Shown piece by piece: positions 10,553 through 20,324 of a stretch of DNA of 64,000 bases. The DNA lies in the NCBI GenBank assembly GCA_028571685.1, contig CM053142.1, positions 128,146,796 to 128,210,795 on the forward strand, in the 5' to 3' direction. A program made the translations under genes and the position numbers. The notes beneath the pieces are model-generated. The model was not told where the DNA came from. It did no database searches and saw nothing but the letters and a program-made list of their open reading frames with translations. The stretch is from Heterohyrax brucei. Taxonomy: Eukaryota > Chordata > Mammalia > Hyracoidea > Procaviidae. Within the stretch, counting starts at the first letter, position 1. Every line of letters begins with the position of its first letter.

Positions 10553-10655
10553 GGAAACCCTGGTGGTATAGTAGTTAAGTGCTACAGCTGCTAACCTGAA
10601 GGTCAGCAGTTTGAATCTGCCAGCTGCTCCTTGGACACTCTATGGGACAGTTCTA
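10553..10655 (+). repeat. AfroSINE, 5' part only
   Basis: The tRNA-like head is recognisable (ACCCTGGTGGTATAGTAGTT, a B-box-like GTTTGAATCTG) and runs to the 'ACTCTATGGGACAGTTCTA' body, then stops. L1 ORF2 sequence follows, so the SINE 3' half is missing. Confidence 0.88.
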
Positions 10656-10710
10656 ATGCAAGTGGATTAAAGGCACCAATGAAGAGACAGAGAGTGGCAG
10701 ATAGACTGAC
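10656..10710 (+). pseudogene. Tiny L1 ORF2 N-terminal remnant
   Basis: About 55 bases translating as NASGLKAPMKRQRVADR, the first endonuclease segment of L1 ORF2 (LNVSGLNAPVKRQRVISW in the first L1). The rest of ORF2 is absent until its extreme 3' end at 10838. Confidence 0.75.
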
Positions 10711-10832
10711 ACAATGGGCTCAAGCATAACGATACTTGTTAGCATGGTGCGGGACCACGAAGTACTTCCTTCTGTTGTATATAGGGTCGCCATGAGTTGG
10801 AACTGACTTGAGGATACCTTAACAACTACAAT
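10711..10832 (+). mobile_element. RTE LINE 3' tail, about 120 bp
   Basis: Matches the 3' ends of the RTE copies at 20180-20318 and 50080-50213: GACACAATGGGCTCAAGCAT, a 'TTCTGTTGTATATAGGGTCG' block, then the terminal AACTGACTTGAGGATACCTT and AACAACTACA. It occupies the place of the missing L1 ORF2. Confidence 0.85.
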
Positions 10833-10837
10833 GAGAA

Positions 10838-11086
10838 CACATACCATGGAATATTACACAGTCATAAAGAATACTGATGAGTCCTTGAAGTACAACATGG
10901 ATAAATCAGAGGACATTATACTGAGGGACATAAGCCAGCCACATAAGGACAAAGACTGTGTGATTGTGCCTTTATGAGAAGACAAAAAACAGATATTCAA
11001 AGATCACCACTCATTGGTAGCTAACAGGGATGGGTTTTGGAGGAAGGAAGAAACAGTCTTGATATAGTGGATGCTTTCTAGTTTTG
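10838..11086 (+). pseudogene. L1 ORF2 extreme 3' end and start of 3' UTR
   Basis: Starts with the typical end of L1 ORF2 (CATGGAATATTACACAGTCA, then aaagaatactgatgagtcc), which also occurs in the L1 at 21140-21240. It runs on into 3' UTR. An AfroSINE interrupts it at 11098. Confidence 0.85.
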
Positions 11087-11097
11087 ATGATGGGAAA

Positions 11098-11263
11098 CCC
11101 TAAAACTGAACCCACTGCCACTGAGTTGATTCCAACTCATAGCGACCCTATAGGACAGAGTAGAACTGCTCCGTAGAGTTGCCAAGGAGTGTCTGGTGGA
11201 TTTGAAATGCCAATCTTTTGGCTAGCAGATACAACAATTAACCACTATGCCACCAGCGTTCCC
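11098..11263 (-). repeat. AfroSINE with perfect 11-bp target duplication
   Basis: Full-length minus-strand copy. ATGATGGGAAA at 11087-11097 and 11264-11274 is an exact duplication of L1 3' UTR sequence, so this SINE entered after the L1. Confidence 0.95.
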
Positions 11264-11505
11264 ATGATGGGAAAAGTACCATCAAATGTGGGTGAGGTGC
11301 ACACAGTTTGACCAAGGTAATAATGTCACTAAGAAGCACACAAGAGGAAAGTGCATTTTTGGTGAAGGATGTAGCAAACACTATTTTGAAGCAACATCAA
11401 TGACAACCAAAAAAAAGTGTGGTGACACAAATATGTATATAGACATATACGTGTATCGGTATAAATATGTGGGTACATAAGCGTGCATAGATAGACGTAT
11501 GTGTA
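11264..11505 (+). mobile_element. L1 3' UTR continuation
   Basis: Continues the L1 after the AfroSINE. It ends in a run of ATATGTATATAGACATATAC-type TA/CA-rich simple sequence, into which the next SINE inserted. Confidence 0.6.
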
Positions 11506-11670
11506 AGCAAAAACCCAAACCCCATGCTGTTGAGTTGATGGCAACTCATAGTGACCCTAAAGGACAGAGGAGAATTGCCTCACAGAGTTTCCAAGGAGCA
11601 CCTGACAGAGTTGAACGGCCAACCTTTTGGCTGGCAGCCATAGCACTTACCCGCTGTGCCACCAAGGTTT
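11506..11670 (-). repeat. AfroSINE with imperfect 15-bp target duplication
   Basis: Full-length minus copy. ATAGACGTATGTGTA (11491-11505) and ATAGACATATGTATA (11671-11685) are its flanking duplication, with two differences. Confidence 0.93.
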
Positions 11671-11685
11671 ATAGACATATGTATA

Positions 11686-12235
11686 CACATGTGTGTGCAT
11701 GCATGTATGTTCATAACATACAATAAACCATATAAGGGCCTAAACAAATAGTTTGTCTTGTAAGGATCAGCACAAATCTGGTTACTATTAGGCAGAGATT
11801 GCAAATGTCCTACACGTCACCTTTTCTGTACTGTTGTACGACTCCATCAGCCCTAACCTCAGTTACTCCTTCTCTGCTCAGCGCTCTCCTGTCTTTGGGT
11901 TCTCTAATTCTCTGCAGTGTCTCACGGAACTCAAGCACTGCATAAGGGAAATGGCTCATGTGGTTGTGGAGGCTGATCAACCCCAAATTTGTGAGTCAGG
12001 CTTTTCCCTAGTCCTCAGTCTCTGTCCAAAGGCATTTAGTTTTCTTGCTCCATGAGCCAGGAATTCCGCTGCACCATCTCTGGTAGGTGTCTCCTGCAGG
12101 TCTCTCCTTCTTTGGTGGTGGTGGACTCTTCTCTTCTTATCCATGAGGTGGTTCATTTGAAGCCCAACAGGATGACAAAATTGATCAGTCCCCTTGGTGA
12201 GCCACAATTACCTTATCACACAATAACACAGCAAA
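11686..12235. other. Unclassified sequence, possibly a decayed LTR or other dispersed repeat
   Basis: Begins with TG/CA-rich simple sequence (11686-11720). Bases about 11800-12225 have no gene. The text resembles elephant dispersed-repeat sequence (for example CATGAGCCAGGAATTCCGCT), but I cannot place it in a family. The same sequence appears to continue after the next SINE at 12345. Confidence 0.35.
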
Positions 12236-12344
12236 CAATACAGTACCGTCGAGTTGATTCCCACTCACAGTGACTCTATATAGTAGAACTGTTCCACAGA
12301 GTTTAGCAGACATAGCACTTAGCCACTATACCACCAGGGTTTCC
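12236..12344 (-). repeat. AfroSINE, internally deleted
   Basis: Minus copy with the 3' block (GTCGAGTTGATTCCCACTCA) and the head (ACCACCAGGGTTTCC). About 50 bases in the middle are missing. Confidence 0.9.
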
Positions 12345-12689
12345 ATCCTATCACAATGTGAGTTACAGAACGATGGCTAAGAAAGTCACACAAAAGGCAA
12401 TCCATTAAACTCAAGAGTCACAGGTGTGGATACTTCTTAAACATAGCTGAACACCTTGCAAGATTAGTTTTCTGGATATGATAGCTTAAGACCATAATCT
12501 CATAGGACGACTAGGTTGACTGCCGTAGTACCATTTATAAAATGTATGTTCTGCATCTCAACATAGTGAGTAGTGTCTGGGATTCCAAAAGCTTTCTAGC
12601 AGCCATGTGAGATTCTGCTAATTGTTTGCTAATTGTCCAGGACTAAAGAAAAGGAAATAGACTCAGAAAAGAAGCTAGCCTACAAGGCA

Positions 12690-13430
12690 AATAGCGTATA
12701 CTAACCATGGTCTAATGTGTCCTGAAACCAGAAGAACTAAGTGAAGCCTGGCTACCGCTACTGACTGTTCTGATGAGGGCTGCAGTGGATGGACCCTTAG
12801 AGAACGGGAGAAAAATGTAAAACAGAACTCACGTTCTTACAAAGTTCAGGCTTACCAGACCAGCTGAGACTAGAGTACTCCCGAGACTATGGCCTCAAGA
12901 TTCTTTTTAAACCTTAAACTGACACTATTCCAGGGTTACCTTTTGGCTAAACAATAAAAAAGAAGTAATTAATATTACCTGTATCAGTACTGAGCTCCCA
13001 TAAAAAATCATGTGTATGAGACCAAATGGTCAAAAATTACTCTAAAGCCAAGATGAGAAGGTAAGGAGGTAGCGAAACTAGAATATTGGGAATGGTACAA
13101 CGAGACAGAATGAATTAGAATGATGACACACTGTGAAAAATGTAACGAGCAGTGCTGAATCATCTGTGTAGAAATTATTAAACCAATACTTAGTTTGCTG
13201 TGTGAACTTTCACCGTACAAACAAATAAACTTGCTGCTGTTGAGTTGAATCCAGCTCACAGCCACCCTACAGGACAGAATAGAACTGCACCATAGCGTTT
13301 CCAAGGAGTGCCTGGTGGAGTTGAACTGCTGACCTTTTGGTTACCAGATATAGCACTTGAGCGCTATGCCACCAGAGTTTCCAATAACTTTTACCTTAGG
13401 CACAATAAAGTATTATTAAAAGAAAAAAAA
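12690..13430 (+). mobile_element. L1 3' UTR end, plus strand, with nested AfroSINE
   Basis: Ends in 'GTGTGAACTTTCACCGTACA', then after a SINE AACTTTTACCTTAGGCACAA and an A-rich tail (13420-13440). The terminal wording matches the 3' ends of the L1s at 22630-22672 and, reversed, 39150-39185 and 40405-40450. It may be the far end of the L1 that starts near 4040, but other repeats intervene. Confidence 0.65.
13223..13382 (-). repeat. AfroSINE nested in L1 3' UTR
   Basis: Full-length minus copy. AACTTTCACCGTA before it and AACTTTTACCTTA after it look like the target duplication. Confidence 0.93.
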
Positions 13431-14800
13431 AGAGAGAGAAATTAGTCATGATACCAGCACTCAGCTTGAGAACTTTTTGACAGTTAAAATAAATAGTTGA
13501 CTAAATGGAATTGTTATCCAAGATTGTAGCTTGAAATAGAAAACAGACATTAATGGAAAAACTGCAAAAACCCTAGTAGACACTGAAGTTCACATAATAG
13601 TAATGCCCCAGTGTTGACTTCTTAGTTCTGACAAATGCCACTTGGTAATGTAAGACATTAATAATGGAGGACACTGGTGAAGGCAATACAGGAATCTCTT
13701 GACTATCTTTGTAACATTTCTAGAAACTAAAAGAGTTCCTAATATCTCCCTTTGTACTTGCTGAACAGGTAGATAGATAGATGGTACACAGATAGACAGA
13801 CAGATAGATAGTCCACCTTGTACTTGCAAATAATGGCCAGCATTTGAACCTACATACATTGGCTTCAAAATTTGTCCTCTTTCTGTTTTATGGACTCTAC
13901 CAGGCACCATTACCCTTAACTCACTTTGCAATCATTCTGCACATTCTTCTTTGCTAATAAAATCCTAATGTTGTTTGACTGTCAGGTGACCATGTGCTTG
14001 AGAGAAGTTTGTTCCCTTCTCAGCCAAAGACTAAATCTTGATTAGGTTAAATGAAGTATAGTACTTCTGTTCATATTCTAACAACTGACTAAGCAACAGG
14101 CACGTGGTCTAGTCCATCTAATAAGTCTTCCAGGAAGTCTGTGGGAGGCTTCTTGGAATATGTTTGTTTCTTTTAAAAAACAAATGATACAAAAATGCCA
14201 TCAATTTTATTTTAATTTAGGAGTTTTTTGTTGTTTCTTTATCTCTGGGTATGTTTGTCTGGATATGGTATACAGAACTTCGGTAGTCATCTTGGGACAT
14301 TAGGGGAAGTTAGCCTAAGAGAACACAATACCTTGAGAGAAACAGAATAGAAAGGTAGAAAGAAGCTAGGCCTTTAACAAAATCTTTGGCTTGATGTAAC
14401 TAAACTTCACACTTTTCTTCTGAAATAATCTAATAAGTAATTTTTGTTTGAACTATGTTCAGTTGGGTTTTCTGTTATTTGAGGTCCAGAATGACCTGCC
14501 ACTTAGCTAGTAAAATAAGATATACCTATCAATGTTTTAAATGCATAGAAATATATTTCCTGAAAAGTAAATAAATAGTATTTCTAGCCTGGAAAATGGA
14601 AAAAAATAAAAATAAAAATCACCCATGCTTAGAAAAAAAAGATAATTTGTGAACTTGCAGCTTTGTTTTTAATGCATCACACATCTGTGATTACAGAAAA
14701 TCAACTGGCATAAAATCTGTAAGAAAAAGACATGTGCTTCCAAGAAGAACACTTGCTTTATCTGAAGCAAATGCCAAACGCCATAAAAGTTAGTAAGAAA
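13431..14800. other. No gene seen; short tetranucleotide microsatellite
   Basis: Low-copy AT-rich sequence with no recognisable coding region. A GATA/CAGA-type microsatellite of about 45 bases (imperfect) lies at 13768-13812. Bases 14560-14640 are A-rich. Confidence 0.5.
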
Positions 14801-14814
14801 AAATTGGCTAAACT

Positions 14815-15115
14815 TTTAACAGTTTGTAAAACTGAGCAAACTATGAATAAAAGGGAACATTCTCAGTCTGATAAAAGGGCATCTACCGAAAACTTACAGC
14901 TAACGTCATATTTAATGGTAAGAAAGTAGGTGTTTTCCCCTATAAGACTGACAACAAGGCAAAGATGTCTCCTCTTACTATTCCTATTTAATACTGTACT
15001 AAAAGTTTTGGCCAGCATAATAAGGAAAGAAAAACAAGTAAAATACACAAGATTAGAAGGAAGTAATAAACTGTCAAGAGCTACAAAACGTGTGGAATTT
15101 TACCCTAGCTACAAA
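14815..15115 (+). pseudogene. L1 ORF2 reverse transcriptase fragment
   Basis: A short piece of the L1 RT/connection region. It resembles the part in which SDKRASTENLQLTS is followed by a TRQRC(L)-SPLLFNTVLKVLA-like segment; the frame is broken by shifts between 14929 and 14930. It is older than the L1s on either side and has lost both ends. Confidence 0.72.
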
Positions 15116-15279
15116 CTGACAGTTAGCCTGCTGCAGTTATGTGAATGCTGGGAGAAGACACAAGACTCCTGGGTCAGAGGCAAAAGATTTTATTACTGAC
15201 AGCAATAGCAGTTGCCAGAGAATGGGCATTTTGGCACTGCTTCTCCAACCCCAGTTCTCACAGGGCAAAATGAAAAAAG

Positions 15280-15530
15280 CCAGTTAAAATCTGTTAAGAG
15301 AACCCAAATATGTTACACTGTTTATCACTGGCTGCCAAGGACTGGAGACGAAGTGAGCATCTGACTACAAAGTATGTGGCACAGATAATTTTTTTGGTGT
15401 GATGAAATTGTCTTATATCTTGATTATGGTGGTAGTTACATGACTGTATGCATTCAACACAATTCACAAGATATGTATATTAAGAACAGTACATCTTACT
15501 GTATCTAGTCCATACTTAAAATTCTTAATG
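15280..15530 (+). mobile_element. Old L1 3' UTR fragment
   Basis: Contains the recurring L1 3' UTR wording about 'GGCTGCCAAGGACTGG', 'ATTATGGTGGTAGTTACATG' and CATTCAACACAATTC. No coding capacity. Confidence 0.55.
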
Positions 15531-16409
15531 AAAGAAAAAATGGGAATGTATCCAGAAGAAAGTGTTATCTTAAAAAAAAAGGATCTTTGTTCCAGAAGTG
15601 GTTTAATTATTTGACATTAATAGTCATCATTTTCTGTTGTTTCGGTTTTGGTTCTCCATTGTGGGTTTCATAAATACTTAATTTTTATATGTGGAGGTAG
15701 TTTTATTGTATGCTTGCATAATTATTTTGACAGTTATTTTTATATATTACTTAGTTGCAATTTAGTTTAAAAATGCTATTACTTAGAGCTGGAACCAAGA
15801 TGGCAGCTTAGTCACATATGTAATAATGTTCTGCTTAAAAAACCAAGACAAGCAGAGGTAGAAAACAAACCAAGAACCGTGAACAGCAAAAAAGAATGTC
15901 TCATAACTGAACCAAACGCTGACTGGAAAGAAAAATGAGGGAATGCAGAGAATGAGGAATAACACAGAAGGGAGGTGCTCGGCCAGCCTTTTTGTCTCAA
16001 CATAGCTAATTTAGGACAACCTTGGGTGAAGAACACAGAAGGTAACTTCGTAATTTTCCTAAAAGGGACAGAGAAACACTACAGTCACACCTGGAGAGAA
16101 GCAGAAGTAGGGAAGGAGCCAGGATCCAGAGCCAGAGATAATCAAGGGTCGCAGCCCTTGACCTCAGGGGTGAATGGTGCACACGTGGCAGTGAACCTGC
16201 AGAGCTTTGGTGGGAAGTCTCCCACCTGACCAAACCCCGGGCAGCCCTCCTCCTTGCACTTAAATGGAAAAAGGTTTCTCTTGCTGGCTGCAGCTGATGT
16301 AAGGTGTTCTAGAACTCAAGAATCCTAGCCAGAGGGGCGCACTCCTGTTTACCCCGTCCTCCAGATTGGAGGTGGCAAGGGTACAGCACACTGACCATGT
16401 CATCTGACA

Positions 16410-16990
16410 AGAAGACCTCAACATGTGCCTGTCCTCTTCCTCCCACTCTACCCAACTCCATCCAGTACTCCTCCTCCTTCCTACTCAGTAAGTGAGACTA
16501 GGAGCATACTCATACAAATGCCCACCTTCCACCTACACCTCTCTCAAGGGTCTGGCGGGGCAGCAGGGGAGAAACAGTGAGGGAGCCCCTTCCTATGTTC
16601 TTCTGCATGGTGAAAGGCAGAAGAAGTATGACTGTATAGATCTGCCCACTGTGTCTTCCTCCCTCTCCAAACTTTATGTGAGGTGGGGGTGCTGTGACAT
16701 CACGTACATCTACCCAGCATGCCTCTCTCCCTCATCCCACCCAGCACGAGGTGGAGGTAGTGAGACTGCACCTGTATCCATCCACTACATATTCCTTCCT
16801 CTCCCCTTCTGGTACAAGGCAGAAGTGGTGCAAGTATGTGCATCTGACACTGCACCTTCCTCCCTCTACCCACCCACCAAAAAGAAGATGTGCAAATTAA
16901 GCTTGCATCTGAGTGCCACTCCTTTCTTCCTCCCACAAATCAGGAAGAGGTGGCAGTAGCATGACTGCTTGCACATTGGCCTATCACCCA
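16410..16990 (+). promoter_or_regulatory. Degenerate tandem units in L1 5' UTR
   Basis: About seven imperfect units of 60-75 bases, each a pyrimidine-rich stretch (TTCCTCCCTCTCC-like), then a purine-rich GAGGTGGAGGTAGTGAGACT-like stretch and a GCATCTG/CCCACT-like spacer. Clear unit heads lie near 16655, 16725, 16790, 16855 and 16920. Tandem 5' UTR units often carry the internal L1 promoter in mammals, but promoter function here is inference. The 155-residue open frame at 16492-16959 is a by-product of the repeats and codes for nothing I recognise. Confidence 0.6.
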
Positions 16991-17399
16991 CAACACCCCA
17001 CAACAACTGAGAGGTGACGAATATGCCTCATTTGTCCATCACTCACCACAGTAGCCCCTCTACCTGCCCAGAGAGCATCACTCACTGTGCTTGTGCCACT
17101 GAGTTGAAGGAGGCCAGAACCTGACCATCCCACCTTCAGCCATCCAGCAAGACCAAAAAACAGAGATTCTAGATTTGACACCTACCCACTACCCTATTTG
17201 TACACAGACAGGTAGGCAAAGCCCCAGAATGATCAGCACAGTAAGCAGAGCACCACATCAGCCACACTTATCAGAAATCACCAAGAAGAAACAAAAAACA
17301 AGACCCAGAAAACAACTATACAATTAAAAAATAAGTACAATCACCCCTTGATGGCCCAGAGACAACAGACAGCAGCAAATTACCTATAGAAGGAAGGAA

Positions 17400-18370
17400 A
17401 GATGGTCCCAACAGGTGACCAAAAAAAAGCCAACTGTGCTACCTAATAAGGAATTCAAAAAACTTATGTATAAGGTCCTCAAAGGAATCAAGAAAAACAC
17501 AGATAAAACCAAGGAAAGTACAGATAAAATGCTAGAAAATTTCAGGAAAACAATGCCCAGCCCAGTGCCACTGAAAAACAATACAAGAACAAAATAAATA
17601 GACAATTGGAAACCTTACAAAAACAGCAACTAGAAATCCAGAACTTAGTATTAAAATAGCAGAGACAGACAAATTAATAAAAAGTCAAAGAAGTGGAAAT
17701 GAAACAATGAAAGACAGGATCAGCAGAATGGAAGACAAATTCTTTGATACTAAAATGTTCAAGGAAGCTTTTTTAAAAAAAGAAAGAATGAGGAAAGTCT
17801 GGGAGTTATTTGGGTCACTATCAAGAGAAATAACTTACACATAATCAGAATTCCAAGAGGAGAGGGGACAACAAATGCAGAGACAATTTCTGAAGATTTG
17901 CTAACAGAAAACCTCTGTAATATCGTGAAAAAGAAGAAGATAACTATCCAAGAACCACAGTGAATGCTATATAGGACCTAAACCAAAACCCAATGCTGTT
18001 GAGTTGATTCTGACTCATAGATAGATTCCCCCAAAAGAACATGGAACACACCATAATCAAACTTTCTAAAACTAAAGGCAAAGAAAGAAACCTGAAAGCA
18101 TCCTGGGAAAAACAAAACATCCCCTACAAAGGGGAACTGATGAGGCCAAGTTTGGATTACTCAGCAGAAATCACTCAGGCAAGAAGGAAATAGGATGACA
18201 TGAAAAAAACTTCAAAGGAAAAAACTGCCAACCAAGAACTGTATATTCAGTAAAATTATCCCTCAAATATAATGATGAAATCAGGACACTTTCAGGTAAA
18301 CAGGAAATAGAGGAATTTGTAAAAACCTGACCAACTTTACAAGAAATGATACAAAGAATTCTTCGAACAG
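17400..18370 (+). pseudogene. L1 ORF1 remnant
   Basis: An open piece at 17415-17597 reads KKPTVLPNKEFKKLMYKVLKG, the basic start and coiled-coil entry of ORF1. Later text shows MEDKFFDTK-like coil, then the C-terminal domain with LDYSAEITQARRK near 18150-18190 and an IEEFVKT-like end near 18310. Stops and shifts separate the parts. A 45-base AfroSINE fragment at 17978 interrupts the RRM-like part. Confidence 0.82.
17978..18025 (-). repeat. AfroSINE 3'-end fragment
   Basis: About 45 bases: CCAAAACCCAATGCTGTTGA, then TTCTGACTCATAG. Only the SINE 3' end remains, inside the L1 ORF1. Confidence 0.8.
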
Positions 18371-18754
18371 AAAACTAGCAACACCAGACAACCATCTGCG
18401 ATTAAAATATATGACAACATCAGCCAAATATCAACCCAAATAAAGAATTATCAGAAGTAAAATAAAACTAAAAGATGGAAAACAGGGAACTGGAGACATC
18501 AATCTGTACCTGACAACCACTTCAAAACGCAAATAAAGAACAAGACATATTGGTTTAGAACTTTCATATTGAGAGGAAATCAAGGTAATATCAAGAAATA
18601 AGTGAATGCTTTAAATGTAGGAAGATAAAGATAAGTGGCAGGGTAACCACAAAGAAAATGAACAAATGTACTCAGCAAAACACAAAAAAGAAAGAACCAC
18701 CAACACAATTAAAAAAAAAAAAAAGACAAAACAAATCACAGCAATAAACTCATA

Positions 18755-18944
18755 GGTGCTCATAATCACACTGAATGTAAATTCACCAGCAAAGAGAAAG
18801 AGAGTGGTAGATGGATTTAAAAACAAAAAAAATGAAAAATACTACCATTGGTATGCTGTCTGAAAGAGACGCACTTGAGACACAAAAATATAAATACGCC
18901 AAAATTTAAAGGAAAGAAAAAAAGAGGACGTTAATCAAGAGATG
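18755..18944 (+). pseudogene. L1 ORF2 N-terminal remnant
   Basis: A translation gives TLNVNSPAKRKRVVDGFKN, the start of the L1 endonuclease, then a shifted CLKETHL-like segment (GCTGTCTGAAAGAGACGCAC). It stops at the RTE. Confidence 0.75.
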
Positions 18945-19019
18945 TCACTCCTGATGTTAGATGGATCTTGACTGAAAGCAAAGACCAAAAAGATGTTTAC
19001 CTGTGTTTTATTGACTTTT

Positions 19020-19100
19020 CAAAGGTATTTTGCTGTGTGGACCTTTGCAAAGTTATATGCAAAATAACTTTGCAAAGGTCCACACAGCAAAATACCTTTG
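19020..19100. repeat. Perfect 37-bp inverted repeat inside RTE
   Basis: Arms 19020-19056 and 19064-19100 are exact reverse complements, with a 7-base spacer ATGCAAA. A further partial copy of the arm (AATAACTTTGCAAAG) follows at 19103-19117. Other RTE copies lack this. It breaks the RT frame just after motif A. Confidence 0.97.
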
Positions 19101-19915
19101 CAAATAACTTTGCAAAGAATGGGAATTCCAGAACACTTCATTGTGCTAATGAAGAACCTGTACTTAGATTAAGAAGCAGTTGTTTTTTAACAGAACGAAG
19201 ATATTCTGCATGGTTTAAAATTAAGAAAGGTGTGCATCAGGGTTTTATCCTTTCACCATATTTATGCTGAGCAAATAATCCAAGTAGCTGGACTATATTA
19301 AGAAGAACATGGGATCAGGATTAGAAGAAGACTCATTAACCATCCATGATACAAAGATGATATAACCTTGGTTTCTGAAAGTTAGGATGACTTGAAGAAC
19401 TTACTGATGAATATCAAAGGCTACAGCCTTCACTGTGGATTGCACCTTAACAAAGAAAACATATCCACACAGCTGGACCAGTAGCAATATCATGATAAAC
19501 AGAGAAAAGCCTGAAGGTGTCAAGAGTTTCACTTTATTTGTATCCACAGTCAACACACATGGAAGCAGCAGTCAATAAATCAAATAATGTTTTGTGTTGG
19601 GCAAGTCTGTTGCAAAAGACTCTTTAAAATATTAAAAAGCAAGTCCATCACTTTACTGAATAAGTTGCACCTGACACAAGCCATGGTGTTTTCAATAACC
19701 TCATATGTATGTGAAAGCTAGACAATGAATAAAAAAGACCAAAAAAAAGAAGAAGAAAAAAAAGATACCTAATTTAAGTTATGGTGTTGGCAACAAATGT
19801 AGAATACACCTTGGACTGCCAGAAGAACAAACAAAAACACAACCAGTATGCTCATTAGAAACAAGGGTGGCAGGACTTCAATGCACATACTTTGGGCATG
19901 TTATCAAGAACAATC

Positions 19916-20090
19916 AGAGTGAGTGGAGAGGAGGGGAAAGGAGACTGTTGGGAGGATGAGACATGTATGGAGCAGAGAGGAATAGTGTGCTGTCACCGGA
20001 CGGGGAGAGCCGTGGAAGCTGCATATAGGTGGGCATGTAAATTTACATGGGAATGTACATTTTCACTCAGTCATAATAAAAAAATAAAAT
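19916..20090 (+). repeat. Unidentified ~175-bp retroposed repeat, copy A
   Basis: Aligns over its whole length with 61080-61256. It begins AGAGTGAGTGGAGAGG, includes GCTGTCACCGGACGGGG and GCATATAGGTGGGCATGTAA, and ends CACTCAGTCATAATAAA plus an A-rich tail. In the RTE it interrupts text that is otherwise continuous ('...ATCAG' to TCTCTGGAGAAGGACAT). A flanking duplication is visible: AAGAACAATCAG before and AAGAAAAACAG after. It has no open frame of note. I do not recognise the family. Confidence 0.8.
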
Positions 20091-20324
20091 AGAATGTAAC
20101 AAAGAAAAACAGTCTCTGGAGAAGGACATGCATTGTAAATTAGAGTCAGTGAAAAAGAGAAAGATCTTCAATGAGATGGATGGATACAGTAGCTGCCACA
20201 ATTGGTGCAAACAAAACAATTGTAAAGGTGGTGCTAGACCAGGTAGCATTTCATTCTGCTGTATTGTATACAGGGCTGCTACAAACAAGAATTGACTCAA
20301 CAGCACCTAATAACAACATCTGCA

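Larger units (their letters stand above)
4040..11505 (+). mobile_element. L1 LINE, plus strand, split by an ERV-L provirus and SINEs
   Basis: One plus-strand L1 in pieces: 5' UTR (about 4040-4560; left edge uncertain), ORF1 (about 4557-5591 and 10010-10100), an A-rich inter-ORF region to about 10550, the first few codons of ORF2 (10656-10710), then the ORF2 3' end and 3' UTR (10838-11505). ORF1 breaks at 5591 and resumes at 10005 on the far side of the ERV-L provirus, which proves these are one element. Nearly all of ORF2, including the reverse transcriptase, is absent. At that point lie an AfroSINE 5' part and a short RTE tail. Confidence 0.82.
18946..20318 (+). mobile_element. RTE (BovB-like) LINE, 5'-truncated
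   Basis: Begins inside the reverse transcriptase and ends with the family tail (ATTGACTCAACAGCACCTAA, taacaacatc). Bases 18968-19270 encode KDVYLCFIDFSKVF, an RT motif A with its aspartate, and further on SCFLTERRYSAWFKIKKGVHQG, typical of RTE. The frame is broken by a hairpin insertion at 19020-19117. After 19270 it is heavily shifted, but the sequence still matches the copies at 46000-47280 and 49505-50213. A ~175-bp insertion lies at 19916-20090. It sits where the host L1 lacks ORF2. Confidence 0.9.

Noticed and set aside
13768-13812. CRISPR-like short repeats
   Set aside because: GATA/CAGA microsatellite; no spacers of constant length, and the genome is mammalian.
16492-16959. 155-residue plus-strand open frame
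   Set aside because: It lies in the L1 5' UTR tandem units; the protein is low-complexity and unrecognised, with a competing frame beside it.
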